A DNA stretch of 64,000 bases from Variovorax sp. MHTC-1 (GTDB taxonomy: Bacteria; Pseudomonadota; Gammaproteobacteria; Burkholderiales; Burkholderiaceae_C): the NCBI RefSeq assembly GCF_003984645.1, contig NZ_RWKI01000006.1, positions 1 through 64,000 of the forward strand, in the 5' to 3' direction. The position numbers were made by a program, and so were the translations under genes. Shown here in pieces: positions 9,004 to 16,976 of this stretch (the stretch's first letter is position 1; every line of letters starts with the position of its first letter). The notes under the pieces are model-generated. The model was not told the origin of the DNA, did no database searches, and worked only from the letters and a program-made list of their open reading frames with translations.

Positions 9004-9459
9004 TCACAACACGCCGATCAGCTGCACCTCGAAGGTCACGGGCTGACCTGCGAGCGGATGGTTGAAGTCGAAGCGCACCGCGGTCTCGTTCGATTCGATC
9101 ACCGCGCCGGCGTAGCTGCCGGTGCCGTCGGGCGTGGGGAACTGCACCACGTCGCCGGCTGCGTACTGCTCGTCGGGGTCGCCCATCTGCGCGAGCAGCT
9201 TGCGCGCCACCCATTGCTGCATCTCGGGGTTGCGCTCGCCGAAGGCATCGCCGGCCGGCAGCTCGAAGGTGGCGTGCGTGCCTTCTTCCAGCCCCAGCAG
9301 CCGCTGCTCGACCGCGGGCGAGAGCTCGCCGGTGCCCAGCGACAGCGTGGCGGGCTTGTCGTTGAAGGTGTTGATGATGTCGCCCGCCGGCCCGGCCAAC
9401 CGGTAGTGCAGCGTGAGAAAGGAGCCGGGCGTGACGACGGCGGTGGTGGTGGAGGACAA
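9004..9459 (-). CDS. fkpB: FKBP-type peptidyl-prolyl isomerase (SlpA type)
   Basis: A 151-residue cytoplasmic FKBP of the SlpA/FkpB class: FKBP domain with the chaperone insert-in-flap (IF) domain in the middle (about residues 70-125). Visible family features are [11 protein letters not shown] at the N-terminus, [14 protein letters not shown], and [20 protein letters not shown] at the C-terminus. It speeds proline isomerisation and helps folding. Only a TTG (9459) is available as a start because a stop codon lies 15 bases upstream in frame. It is the first gene of the fkpB-ispH-dehydratase operon and is divergent from radC, with 63 bases between them. Confidence 0.93.
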   Translation of the reverse strand: MSSTTTAVVTPGSFLTLHYRLAGPAGDIINTFNDKPATLSLGTGELSPAVEQRLLGLEEGTHATFELPAGDAFGERNPEMQQWVARKLLAQMGDPDEQYAAGDVVQFPTPDGTGSYAGAVIESNETAVRFDFNHPLAGQPVTFEVQLIGVL

Positions 9460-9522
9460 GATGGGCGATCGCTATAGTCTGGACCGGTATTTTAGGGAGG
9501 GGCCCTTGAGCCCGCATGAATC

Positions 9523-10200
9523 ATGTCTTTCAAGGATCTGCCGGCCGGGGCGCGCCCGCGCGAAAAGCTCATGGCGCAGGGCGCCGCTGCGCTCGGCGAT
9601 GCCGAGCTGCTGGCCCTGCTGCTGCGCACCGGCGTGGCCGGCAAGAACGTGCTGCAGATGGCCCAGGAGCTGCTCGACGGCTTCGGCGGACTGGCCGGCC
9701 TGCTCCATGCCGGGCTCGACGACCTCAAGCGCATCAAGGGCCTGGGCGGAACCGCCAAGCGCGCCGAGTTGACGGCCGTGCTCGAGCTGGCCCGTCGCGC
9801 CCTGGCCGAGCGCCTGAAGGAGCGCGCGGTGTTCGACTCCCCCGAGGCCGTCAAGCACTATCTGCAGCTGCACATCGCCGCGCGGCCGCACGAGGTGTTC
9901 GCAGCCCTCTTCCTCGATGCGCAGCACCGCCTGATCGCGCTGGAAGAACTTTTCCGGGGCACGCTGACACAGACCAGCGTGTATCCGCGCGAAGTGGTCA
10001 TGCGCGCGCTGCATCATCACGCGGCGGCCGTGGTGCTGGCGCACAACCATCCGAGCGGCTGCGCCGAGCCCTCGCGTGCCGACGAGGCCATCACTCAAAC
10101 GCTCAAGGCCGCACTGGCGCTGATCGACGTGCGGGTGTTGGATCACATGATCGTCACTCGTGGCCAGACCCTGTCGATGGCCGAGCGCGGCCTGCTCTGA
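9523..10200 (+). CDS. radC: RadC family JAB-domain protein
   Basis: 225 residues. The N-terminal helix-hairpin-helix region ([20 protein letters not shown]; then [20 protein letters not shown]) is followed by a JAB1/MPN metalloprotease-like domain with the full JAMM set: E in EELFRG, the motif [14 protein letters not shown], and the closing D. Despite its name, a role in DNA repair is not supported by later genetics; a function in natural competence or as a peptidase/nuclease remains open. The ATG follows the divergent fkpB gene; GCTATAGT near 9470 may be a -10 box for one of the two. Confidence 0.95.
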   Translation: MSFKDLPAGARPREKLMAQGAAALGDAELLALLLRTGVAGKNVLQMAQELLDGFGGLAGLLHAGLDDLKRIKGLGGTAKRAELTAVLELARRALAERLKERAVFDSPEAVKHYLQLHIAARPHEVFAALFLDAQHRLIALEELFRGTLTQTSVYPREVVMRALHHHAAAVVLAHNHPSGCAEPSRADEAITQTLKAALALIDVRVLDHMIVTRGQTLSMAERGLL

Positions 10201-10232
10201 GCGCGAAGCGACGAAGCCTTATCCTGAGCCCC

Positions 10233-10889
10233 ATGCCGCTTCCACCCAAAGCCATCAAGAGCCTCGCCGACCTGAAAACGCTGCAGCACAAGCTGGCCGA
10301 ACAGCGCGAGCGCGAAGCCGCCGCGGCCGCTGAGCGCGCGGCCGCCGAGAAGAAGCGCCTGGCCGAGCAGGATCTGTTCACCCGTGCGATCGGCGCCACG
10401 CAGCCGCTGCGCCGCAAGGCCGCCGTGCCGCTGGCGCCCGAGCCGCCGGCGCCGATCCCGGTGCAGCATCAACTGGACGAAGAGCGCGTGCTGCGCGAAT
10501 CGCTGTCCGACGAGTTCGACGTCACGACCCTGCTCGACGCGGACGACGCGATGAGCTTCCGCCGCCCCGGCATCCGCACCGATGTCACGCGCAAGCTGCG
10601 CGCCGGCGAATGGGCGATCCAGCGCCAGATCGACCTGCACGGCATGCGCAGCGACGAGGCGCGCGAGGCGCTCGGCGCCTTCATTCGCGATGCCTACAAG
10701 CAGGGCCTGCGCTGCGTGCGCGTGGTCCACGGCAAGGGACTGGGCTCGCCGGGCCGGCAGCCGGTGCTCAAGGCCAAGGTGCAGCGCTGGCTGATCCAGA
10801 AGAATGAGACGCTGGCATTCGTGCAGGCCAAGCCGGCCGAGGGCGGGGCTGGGGCACTGCTGGTGCTGCTGGCGCCGGCGAGGCGCTAA
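10233..10889 (+). CDS. Smr-domain protein (SmrA/YdaL type)
   Basis: 218 residues. The first 110 contain an Ala/Glu/Lys-rich helical stretch (residues about 17-45) and a linker; the C-terminal half is a Smr domain with both signature motifs, QIDLHGMRSDEAR (LDxHG) near residue 132 and RVVHGKGLGSPGR (HGKG) near 165. Stand-alone Smr proteins of this type show endonuclease or nicking activity in E. coli (YdaL) and related Smr domains act on collided ribosomes; the role here is unknown. The ATG at 10233 is chosen over upstream in-frame starts that overlap radC. It lies 32 bases after radC on the same strand. Confidence 0.88.
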   Translation: MPLPPKAIKSLADLKTLQHKLAEQREREAAAAAERAAAEKKRLAEQDLFTRAIGATQPLRRKAAVPLAPEPPAPIPVQHQLDEERVLRESLSDEFDVTTLLDADDAMSFRRPGIRTDVTRKLRAGEWAIQRQIDLHGMRSDEAREALGAFIRDAYKQGLRCVRVVHGKGLGSPGRQPVLKAKVQRWLIQKNETLAFVQAKPAEGGAGALLVLLAPARR

Positions 10890-10904
10890 CCGCGCGATCG
10901 GCCG

Positions 10905-10986
10905 CCGCCGGGCCGCCCCAAGGCGGCCGGGCCTCTCCCTCGGGGGGTGGAGTTACACGCAGCGAAGCAACGTGAAAAGCCGGGGG
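10905..10986 (+). repeat. Interspersed-repeat-like intergenic sequence (divergent copy)
   Basis: Between the convergent Smr and haemoglobin genes. It opens with a 7-bp stem and 4-base loop (GGCCGCC-CCAA-GGCGGCC, 10911-10928) and continues with CGGGGGGTGG, ACACGCAG and AAGCCGGGGGC. The order GGGCCG / GGGGGGTGG / ACACG-AG / AA-GCC-GGGGG matches the two better-preserved copies at 49951 and 55602, so I take it as a diverged member of the same repeat family. The hairpin may also act as a bidirectional, U-tract-less terminator. Confidence 0.45.
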
Positions 10987-11415
10987 CTACTTGTTCCGCA
11001 TCCAGTCAGCGGTTTGGAAGAACGAGTCCTTCAGGCGCGCCCGCAGCGCCTCGGGCACGCCCGTCTCCCCCATCGCCTGGTCCATGCAGGCCAGCCACTG
11101 GTCTCGTTCCTTGATGCCGATCGCATGGCCGCCGATGCTCTGCGGCAGGTGCCGCGCACGCAGCATCGGATGGCCGAAGCGATCGGTGTAGTGCTGCGGC
11201 CCGCCGAGCCAGCCGCAGAGAAACCAGAACAGGCGCTGGCGCGCGTTGTCGAGCGTGGTGCCGTGCACGGCGCGCAGTTGCGCATAGGCCGGCTCCAGCT
11301 CCATCAGGTCGTAGAAGCGCTCGACCAGCGCGTGGACCTTGGCTTCGCCGCCGATCCATTCGAAGGGCGTGTCGAAGGGCGGCTTTTCGTGAATCTGCAT
11401 GCCGGCAGTATGCAT
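10987..11415 (-). CDS. Truncated haemoglobin, group II
   Basis: A 142-residue globin of the 2-over-2 fold. The B-helix motif ERFYDLMELEP carries the distal Tyr (B10), LFWFLCGWLGGPQHY is the E/F region typical of group II, and GHPMLRARHLPQSIG contains the proximal haem-binding His (F8); the Trp in QWLACM is the expected G8 Trp. Group II proteins bind oxygen or NO and are thought to protect against nitrosative or oxidative stress. Start: ATG at 11415 or 11400; neither has a strong ribosome site. Convergent with the Smr gene. Confidence 0.92.
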   Translation of the reverse strand: MHTAGMQIHEKPPFDTPFEWIGGEAKVHALVERFYDLMELEPAYAQLRAVHGTTLDNARQRLFWFLCGWLGGPQHYTDRFGHPMLRARHLPQSIGGHAIGIKERDQWLACMDQAMGETGVPEALRARLKDSFFQTADWMRNK

Positions 11416-11488
11416 ATGTGAAAGAGCTATTTCTCGACACAGGCTTTTGTTGCTATGGTGCGGGCCGACTTCCACTGGAGATAACAAC

Positions 11489-12319
11489 ATGCGTTTCCGA
11501 TTCGCCGCCGCCGCCCTCACTGCGGCCGCCCTGCTCCTGGGCAGCGCCGTCCACGCCGATCAACTCGCCGACATCAAGAAAAAAGGCCAGCTGGTCGTCG
11601 GCGTGCTCGGCACCGACGAGCCCGCCACCTTCATCGATCCCAAGACGCGCGAGATCATCGGCTACGAGGTCGACCTGGTGAATGCCATCGCCAAGAAGAT
11701 CGGCGTCAAGCCGGTGCTGAAGCAGATCGCCGTCGCGGCGCGCATTCCCGAGCTGCAGCAGGGCCACGTCGACCTGGTGGCCGCCGGCCTCACGCACAAC
11801 AAGGAGCGGGAGGCGCAGATCGACTTCTCGCTCACCACCTTCGTCACCGGCCAGAAGGCCATTGTCAAAAAGGACAGCGGCATCACCGCGGTGCCGCAGC
11901 TCTCGGGCAAGAAGGTGCTGACCATCCGCGGCGGCACGCAGGAGCCCAACATCAAGAAGGCCGTGCCCGGCGCCGAGGTCGTGACCTTCGACACCAGCCA
12001 GCAGGCCTTCCAGGCGCTGCAGCAGGGCAAGGGCGTGGGCTATGTCGACGACGAGGCCGCGCTGCTCAACAGCTACGCCAAACTCGGCCCGCAGAAAGCC
12101 AAGTACGTGGTGCTGCCGCAGAACCTCAGCACCGAGGCGCTGGCAATCGGCATCAGGAAGGGCGAGACCGGCCTCAAGGCGGTGGTCGACGAGACCCTGC
12201 GCGAACTCGAGAAATCGGGCGAGGCCGAGAAGATCTTCTTCAAGTGGTACGGCCCGAAGACCAAGTCGGGCTTCGACAAGCGCAACTTCAAGATCGAGAG
12301 CGACAAGATCGACAGCTGA
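11489..12319 (+). CDS. Amino-acid ABC transporter, periplasmic substrate-binding protein
   Basis: 276 residues with a Sec signal peptide (MRFRFAAAALTAAALLLGSA, cleavage near AVHA-DQ) and a type 3 solute-binding fold (SBP_bac_3). Signature near residue 60: GYEVDLVNAIAKKIGV, which is PROSITE-like for polar amino-acid receptors; LTIRGGTQEPNIKKAVPG forms the second lobe. It delivers substrate to the two permeases and ATPase that follow (11489-14543), so this is a complete polar amino-acid importer. The substrate is likely a polar amino acid such as glutamate, aspartate, glutamine or cystine; sequence does not decide. Start ATG preceded by TGGAGATA. Confidence 0.94.
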   Translation: MRFRFAAAALTAAALLLGSAVHADQLADIKKKGQLVVGVLGTDEPATFIDPKTREIIGYEVDLVNAIAKKIGVKPVLKQIAVAARIPELQQGHVDLVAAGLTHNKEREAQIDFSLTTFVTGQKAIVKKDSGITAVPQLSGKKVLTIRGGTQEPNIKKAVPGAEVVTFDTSQQAFQALQQGKGVGYVDDEAALLNSYAKLGPQKAKYVVLPQNLSTEALAIGIRKGETGLKAVVDETLRELEKSGEAEKIFFKWYGPKTKSGFDKRNFKIESDKIDS

Positions 12320-12400
12320 GTCGCCGGCTGGGCATCTGCCGCGGCGGATGCGTAGGATGTGCCCCGCGCCCGCGCGAAGCGGGCGCCGACACATCCGTTC

Positions 12401-13096
12401 ATGCTGCCCTTCGACTACTCCTTGCTCCTCGCCGGGAAGTACCACGACATGCTGGTCGCGGGCTTCCTGCTGTCGCTGCAACTGCTGGCCGCCTCGCTGA
12501 TGCTGGCGCTGCCCATCGCGCTGATGGTGGCGCTGCTGCGGCTGGCGCCGGCCGCGCCGCTGCGCTGGCTGGGCTTCGCCTACGTCGAATCGATACGCAA
12601 CATCCCGCTGCTCGCGCACATGCTGTTCTGGTACTTCGGCGCACCCGAGCTGCTGCCGGAAGACATCAAGCAGCGCCTCTACGCCGGCCGCATCGAGGCG
12701 ATGAGCGCGGTGGTCGCGCTGGGCCTCTACACCGCGGCCTACATGGCCGAGGACATCCGCAGCGGCATCCGCGCGATCCCCGCCGTGCAGATGGAAGCCG
12801 GCCGGGCCCTCGGCTTCGGCTTTCTCGCGACCATGCGCCGCATCGTCCTGCCGCAGGCGCTGCGCGTCACGATCCCGCCGCTGATTTCGCAGACGCTCAA
12901 TCTCTGGAAGGGCACTAGCATCGCGACGGTGATCGGCGTGGCCGAGCTCATGTACCAGGCCGGCCAGGTCGAGAGCGCCACTTTCCGCAGCGCCGAATCC
13001 TTCGCCTTCGCCACCGCCGCCTACCTCACGGTGTCGATGATCATCACCGGCGCGGCCAGCTGGTACCAGCACCGCTTTCCGCCGAGGGCCGCATGA
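12401..13096 (+). CDS. Amino-acid ABC transporter permease
   Basis: 231 residues, HisM/GlnP-type inner-membrane permease (BPD_transp_1) with about five membrane spans. The N-terminal family marker [20 protein letters not shown] and [18 protein letters not shown] are present, and the EAA loop that contacts the ATPase is [20 protein letters not shown] near residues 128-147. The ATG at 12401 follows the binding-protein gene by 81 bases; its 3' end overlaps the second permease by 4 bases (ATGA). Forms a heterodimer with the next gene product. Confidence 0.94.
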   Translation: MLPFDYSLLLAGKYHDMLVAGFLLSLQLLAASLMLALPIALMVALLRLAPAAPLRWLGFAYVESIRNIPLLAHMLFWYFGAPELLPEDIKQRLYAGRIEAMSAVVALGLYTAAYMAEDIRSGIRAIPAVQMEAGRALGFGFLATMRRIVLPQALRVTIPPLISQTLNLWKGTSIATVIGVAELMYQAGQVESATFRSAESFAFATAAYLTVSMIITGAASWYQHRFPPRAA

Positions 13097-13803
13097 TCGA
13101 GCTGATCCAGACCTACTGGGTCTACTTCCTGATCGGCCAGTATCCCAACGGTCCGCTGGGCGGCCTCGCGCTGACCGTGCTGCTGGCCGCGCTGGGGCTG
13201 GTGCTGGCCCTGCCCTTCGGCCTGCTGCTGGGCCTAGCGCGCGTCGCCCCGTGGCGCTGGCTGCGCTGGCCGGTGACCACAGTGGCCTTCGTGGTGCGCG
13301 GCACGCCGCTGCTGATGGTGGTGTTCTGGGCCTACTTCTTCCTTCCGAGCGTGACCGGCGTCAAGACCGACCAGTTCACGACCATGCTGATCGCACTGGT
13401 GGTGTTCGACGGCATCTATATCGGCGAGATCGTGCGCGCCGGCATCCTGGGCGTGCCGCGCGGGCAGGTCGAGAGCGCGCGTTCGCTGGGTCTGGGCTAT
13501 GGCCGCGCGATGCGCTTCGTGGTGCTGCCGCAGGCGCTGCGCAGCATGCTGCCCTCGCTGGTGAACCAGTTCGTCTCCACCATCAAGGAAACCTCGCTGG
13601 GCTACATCATCGGGCTGGCGGAGGTGTCCTTCATCGCCTCGCAGATCAACACGCAAGTCTTCACCAAGCCGGTGCAGGTCTACCTGATCCTCGGCTTCAC
13701 CTACTTCGTCATGTGCTTCGGCCTCTCGCGCTTCGCCTACTGGCTGGAGGCGCGCACCAGCCGTCGCACGCTCGTGCGTTCCGCACCCAAGGCACCCGCA
13801 TGA
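13093..13803 (+). CDS. Amino-acid ABC transporter permease
   Basis: 236 residues, partner permease of the importer. Features: [19 protein letters not shown] (the conserved RGTPLL segment near residue 70), and the EAA loop [20 protein letters not shown] near 131-150. About five membrane spans, ending in a basic tail ([15 protein letters not shown]). ATGA overlap with both the upstream permease and the downstream ATPase gene means the three are translated as a coupled set. Confidence 0.94.
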   Translation: MIELIQTYWVYFLIGQYPNGPLGGLALTVLLAALGLVLALPFGLLLGLARVAPWRWLRWPVTTVAFVVRGTPLLMVVFWAYFFLPSVTGVKTDQFTTMLIALVVFDGIYIGEIVRAGILGVPRGQVESARSLGLGYGRAMRFVVLPQALRSMLPSLVNQFVSTIKETSLGYIIGLAEVSFIASQINTQVFTKPVQVYLILGFTYFVMCFGLSRFAYWLEARTSRRTLVRSAPKAPA

Positions 13804-14543
13804 TCCAGTTCGAGAACGTCAACAAGTGGTACGGCGACTACCAGGCGCTGGTCGAGGTGAACGAGACCATCGCCCGCGGCGAGGTCGTGGTGGTCTGCGG
13901 GCCTTCGGGCTCGGGCAAGTCCACGTTGATCCGCACCATCAACCGGCTCGAGCCGATCCAGTCGGGCCGCATCACGGTCGACGGCCGCGACATCCATGCG
14001 CGCGGCATCGACATCAACGACTTCCGCTCGCACATCGGCTTCGTGTTCCAGCAGTTCAACCTGTTCCCGCACCTCACGGTGCTGGGCAACTGCACGCTGG
14101 CGCCGATCCAGCTGCGCGGCCTTTCGCGCGCGGCAGCCACCGAGCGCGCGATGGCGCTGCTCGATCGCGTCGGCCTGGCGCACAAGGCCAGCGCCTTTCC
14201 GTCCGAACTCTCGGGCGGCCAGCAGCAGCGCGTGGCAATCGCCCGCGCGCTGGCCATGCAGCCGCCGCTGATGCTGTTCGACGAACCCACCAGCGCGCTC
14301 GACCCCGAAATGGTCGGCGAGGTGCTGCTGGTGATGCGCGACCTCACGCGTGAAGGCATGACCATGGTGGTCGTGACGCACGAAATGGGCTTCGCGCGCG
14401 ACGTGGCCGACCGCGTGCTCTTCATGGACGCCGGCCGCGTGCTCGAGCGCGCCACGCCCGACGACTTCTTCAACCGGCCGCAACACCCGCGCGCGCAGCA
14501 GTTCCTTGCCGACATCCGCACGCCCTTTGCGCACGCCGTTTGA
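13800..14543 (+). CDS. Amino-acid ABC transporter ATP-binding protein
   Basis: 247 residues. Walker [10 protein letters not shown] (near residue 36), Q-loop [17 protein letters not shown] signature [15 protein letters not shown] and Walker [15 protein letters not shown] are all intact, and the switch His is in [13 protein letters not shown]. The sequence is of the GlnQ/HisP polar amino-acid class. It powers the importer encoded at 11489-13803. The start ATG lies within the stop of the upstream permease (ATGA). Confidence 0.97.
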   Translation: MIQFENVNKWYGDYQALVEVNETIARGEVVVVCGPSGSGKSTLIRTINRLEPIQSGRITVDGRDIHARGIDINDFRSHIGFVFQQFNLFPHLTVLGNCTLAPIQLRGLSRAAATERAMALLDRVGLAHKASAFPSELSGGQQQRVAIARALAMQPPLMLFDEPTSALDPEMVGEVLLVMRDLTREGMTMVVVTHEMGFARDVADRVLFMDAGRVLERATPDDFFNRPQHPRAQQFLADIRTPFAHAV

Positions 14544-14559
14544 TACGCTGGATATCGTC

Positions 14560-15555
14560 ATGACTTCGCTGCCCCTGATCGACATCGCGCCGCTGGTCGC
14601 CTCTGCGCCCGGGCGCGCAGCGGTCGCAGCGCGGATCGGCGAAGCCTGCCGCGCGCACGGCTTCTTCTACATCACCGGCCACGGCATCGACCCGTCGCTC
14701 ACGCAGCGCCTCGAAGACCTGAGCCGCGCCTTCTTCGCGCTGGACGAAGCGACCAAGATGCGATGGCGCATGGAGCTCGGCGGCCGAGCCTGGCGAGGCT
14801 ACTTTCCGCTCGCGGGCGAGCTCACCTCGGGCCGCCCCGACTGGAAGGAAGGGCTGTACCTCGGCACCGAACTGCCGGACGACGATCCGCTGGTGCTGGC
14901 GCGCACGCCGGTGCACGGGCGCAACCTGTTCCCCGATCTGCCCGGCTTCAAGAGCACCATCCTCGACTACATGGCGGCAGCCACGCGGCTCGGCCACACG
15001 CTGATGGAAGGCATCGCCCTGAGCCTGGGCCTGCCTGCCTCCTACTTCGCCGAGCGCTACACGGCCGACCCGCTGATTCTGTTTCGCATCTTCAACTACC
15101 CGACGCAGCCGGTGCCTGCGAATCTCGACGTGCAATGGGGCGTGGGCGAGCACACCGACTACGGCCTGCTCACCATCCTGCGGCAGGACGAGATCGGCGG
15201 CCTGCAGGTGCGCACGGGCGAGGGCTGGATCGATGCCACGCCGGTGCGCGATGCCTTCGTCATCAACATCGGCGACATGCTCGACCGCATGACCGGCGGC
15301 CTCTATCGCTCGACGCCGCACCGCGTGATCCGCAACACCTCGGGCCGCGACCGGCTCTCGTTCCCGCTCTTCTTCGACCCCAACTTCCACGCGCGCGTGC
15401 GGCCGATCGAAGGCTTGCCGAAGCCCGTCGTGATCGACGACAGCGCGACGCGCTGGGACCGCGCCAACGTGCATGCCTTCAACGGCATCTATGGCGACTA
15501 CCTGCTCGACAAGGTGTCGAAGGTGTTCCCGCAGCTTCGCAACGCTGTGCTGTAA
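14560..15555 (+). CDS. 2-oxoglutarate/Fe(II)-dependent oxygenase, isopenicillin N synthase-like
   Basis: 331 residues: a DIOX_N domain (SLPLIDIAPLVASAPGRAAV) followed by the double-stranded beta-helix oxygenase domain. Iron ligands are H198 and D200 (GEHTDYG) and H254 (STPHRV); the co-substrate carboxylate contact is the R-x-S motif R265/S267 (DRLSFPLFF). It hydroxylates or oxidises a small organic substrate; members of this family near amino-acid importers are common, but the substrate is not evident. It begins 17 bases after the ABC ATPase and is probably part of the same transcript, suggesting it acts on what the importer brings in. Confidence 0.9.
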   Translation: MTSLPLIDIAPLVASAPGRAAVAARIGEACRAHGFFYITGHGIDPSLTQRLEDLSRAFFALDEATKMRWRMELGGRAWRGYFPLAGELTSGRPDWKEGLYLGTELPDDDPLVLARTPVHGRNLFPDLPGFKSTILDYMAAATRLGHTLMEGIALSLGLPASYFAERYTADPLILFRIFNYPTQPVPANLDVQWGVGEHTDYGLLTILRQDEIGGLQVRTGEGWIDATPVRDAFVINIGDMLDRMTGGLYRSTPHRVIRNTSGRDRLSFPLFFDPNFHARVRPIEGLPKPVVIDDSATRWDRANVHAFNGIYGDYLLDKVSKVFPQLRNAVL

Positions 15556-15634
15556 AAACCGTGCAGCGGCAGGCCTTGCGCGCCGCCGAAGGCGGTGGAG
15601 GCTGCGTGTTCCGGATACCGGCGCAACGCATCCC

Positions 15635-15760
15635 GCAAAGGCGCCCTCGGGTCCGGGGTGGTGCGCCTGTGTGGCGCCGAGAAGCGCAGCGCAGGGGAGT
15701 CGGCGCTTAGGCGTCGACCGCCACACCGAAGCGCCGCGCCGGACCCGCGGGCGCCTTTGC
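15635..15760. repeat. 126-bp nested inverted repeat between convergent genes
   Basis: Arms 15635-15656 and 15739-15760 are complementary over 22 bases with one mismatch (GCAAAGGCGCCC.CGGGTCCGG). Inside lie a second pair, GTGTGGCG 15669-15676 with CGCCACAC 15719-15726, and a third, AAGCGC with GCGCTT (about 15682/15703). All are nested in order, so the segment can form one long hairpin or cruciform. It sits between the oxygenase gene and the cystathionine lyase gene, which converge, so it may stop transcription from both sides, though no U tract is present. Confidence 0.7.
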
Positions 15761-15788
15761 AGCGCGCAACATCGCGCCAGCTCCGGTA

Positions 15789-16976
15789 TCAGATCTTCGC
15801 CAGCGCCTGCTGCAGATCGCTGCGCAGATCGTCCAGATCTTCGACGCCCACCGACAGCCGCACCAGCCCATCGCCGATGCCTAGCCGCGCGCGCGTCTCG
15901 GCTGGAATGGTGGCGTGGGTCATGATGGCGGGGTGCTCGATCAGGCTTTCGACGCCGCCTAGGCTTTCGGCCAGCGCGAAGATCTGCACAGCCTCGAGAA
16001 AGCGCCGCGTGCCGGCCAGGTCGGTGCGCAGATCGATCGAGATCATGCCGCCGAAGCCCTCCATCTGGCGCCGCGCCAACTCGTGCTGCGGATGCGAAGG
16101 CAGGCCCGGGTAGTGCACCCGCGCGACCTGCGGCTGCCGTTCGAGCCATTGCGCCAACACCAGCGCGCTGCTGCAATGACGCTCCATGCGCAGCGCCAGC
16201 GTCTTCACGCCGCGCAGCGTGAGGAAGCTGTCGAAGGGGCCTGCGATCGCGCCCACCGAGTTCTGCAGGAAGCCCAGGCGCTCGCGCAGCGCCTCGTGCC
16301 GCGCTTCCCGGCCCACGATGGCGACGCCGCCGATCACGTCCGAATGGCCGTTCAGGTACTTGGTGGTCGAATGCACCACGACGTCGAAGCCGGCCTCCAG
16401 CGGACGCTGTACCCACGGACTCGCGAAGGTGTTGTCGGCCACGCTCAAGATCCCGCGTTCGCGGCAGATCTCGGCGATGGCGCGCAGGTCGGCCAGGCGC
16501 AGCAAGGGATTGGTCGGCGTCTCGACCCAGACCATGCGCGTGTCCGGCTGCAGCGCGGCAACAAGCTTGGCGGGATCGGTGAGGTCGACGAAGCTGAAGC
16601 GATGCCCCGCGCTGCGTGCGCGCACGCGCTCGAACAGGCGGAAGGTGCCGCCGTAGACGTCATCGCCCGACACGATGTGCGAATTGGCATCCAGCAGCTC
16701 GAGCGTGGTCGAGATAGCGGCCAGGCCGGAGGCGAAGGCGAAAGCTGCGGCGCCGCCTTCGAGATCGGCCACGCAGCGCTCCAGCGCCCAGCGCGTGGGA
16801 TTGTGCGAGCGGCCGTAGTCCAGCCCCTTGTGCACGCCGGGGCTCTGCTGCACATAGGTCGAGGTCGCATAGATCGGCGGCATGAGCGCGCCCGTCGAGG
16901 GGTCGGGCGACTGGCCGGCATGGATCACGCGGGTGGCAAAGCCCTTCTTCTGGGTGTTGGATGGGTCCTGGCTCAT
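15789..16976 (-). CDS. Cystathionine gamma-lyase / trans-sulfuration PLP enzyme
   Basis: 395 residues, Cys/Met metabolism PLP-dependent family. The PLP lysine is K206 in VHSTTKYLNGHSDV; the cofactor ring is stacked by Y in DYGRSHNPTR and the phosphate loop is FASGLAAISTTLE. Sequence alone does not separate cystathionine gamma-lyase, gamma-synthase and methionine gamma-lyase, but the gene overlaps a cystathionine beta-synthase gene by 4 bases (ATGA), which makes cystathionine gamma-lyase (cystathionine to cysteine, 2-oxobutyrate and ammonia) the best reading. Together the pair turns homocysteine into cysteine. Confidence 0.88.
   Translation of the reverse strand: MSQDPSNTQKKGFATRVIHAGQSPDPSTGALMPPIYATSTYVQQSPGVHKGLDYGRSHNPTRWALERCVADLEGGAAAFAFASGLAAISTTLELLDANSHIVSGDDVYGGTFRLFERVRARSAGHRFSFVDLTDPAKLVAALQPDTRMVWVETPTNPLLRLADLRAIAEICRERGILSVADNTFASPWVQRPLEAGFDVVVHSTTKYLNGHSDVIGGVAIVGREARHEALRERLGFLQNSVGAIAGPFDSFLTLRGVKTLALRMERHCSSALVLAQWLERQPQVARVHYPGLPSHPQHELARRQMEGFGGMISIDLRTDLAGTRRFLEAVQIFALAESLGGVESLIEHPAIMTHATIPAETRARLGIGDGLVRLSVGVEDLDDLRSDLQQALAKI

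Noticed and set aside
10905..10986. A classical Rho-independent terminator between the Smr and haemoglobin genes
   Set aside because: The GGCCGCC/GGCGGCC stem is strong but is not followed by a U tract on either strand.
11420..11490. A riboswitch leader before the amino-acid importer
   Set aside because: The spacer is only about 70 bases long and shows no conserved aptamer motif; likewise no SAM riboswitch was seen before the transsulfuration genes.
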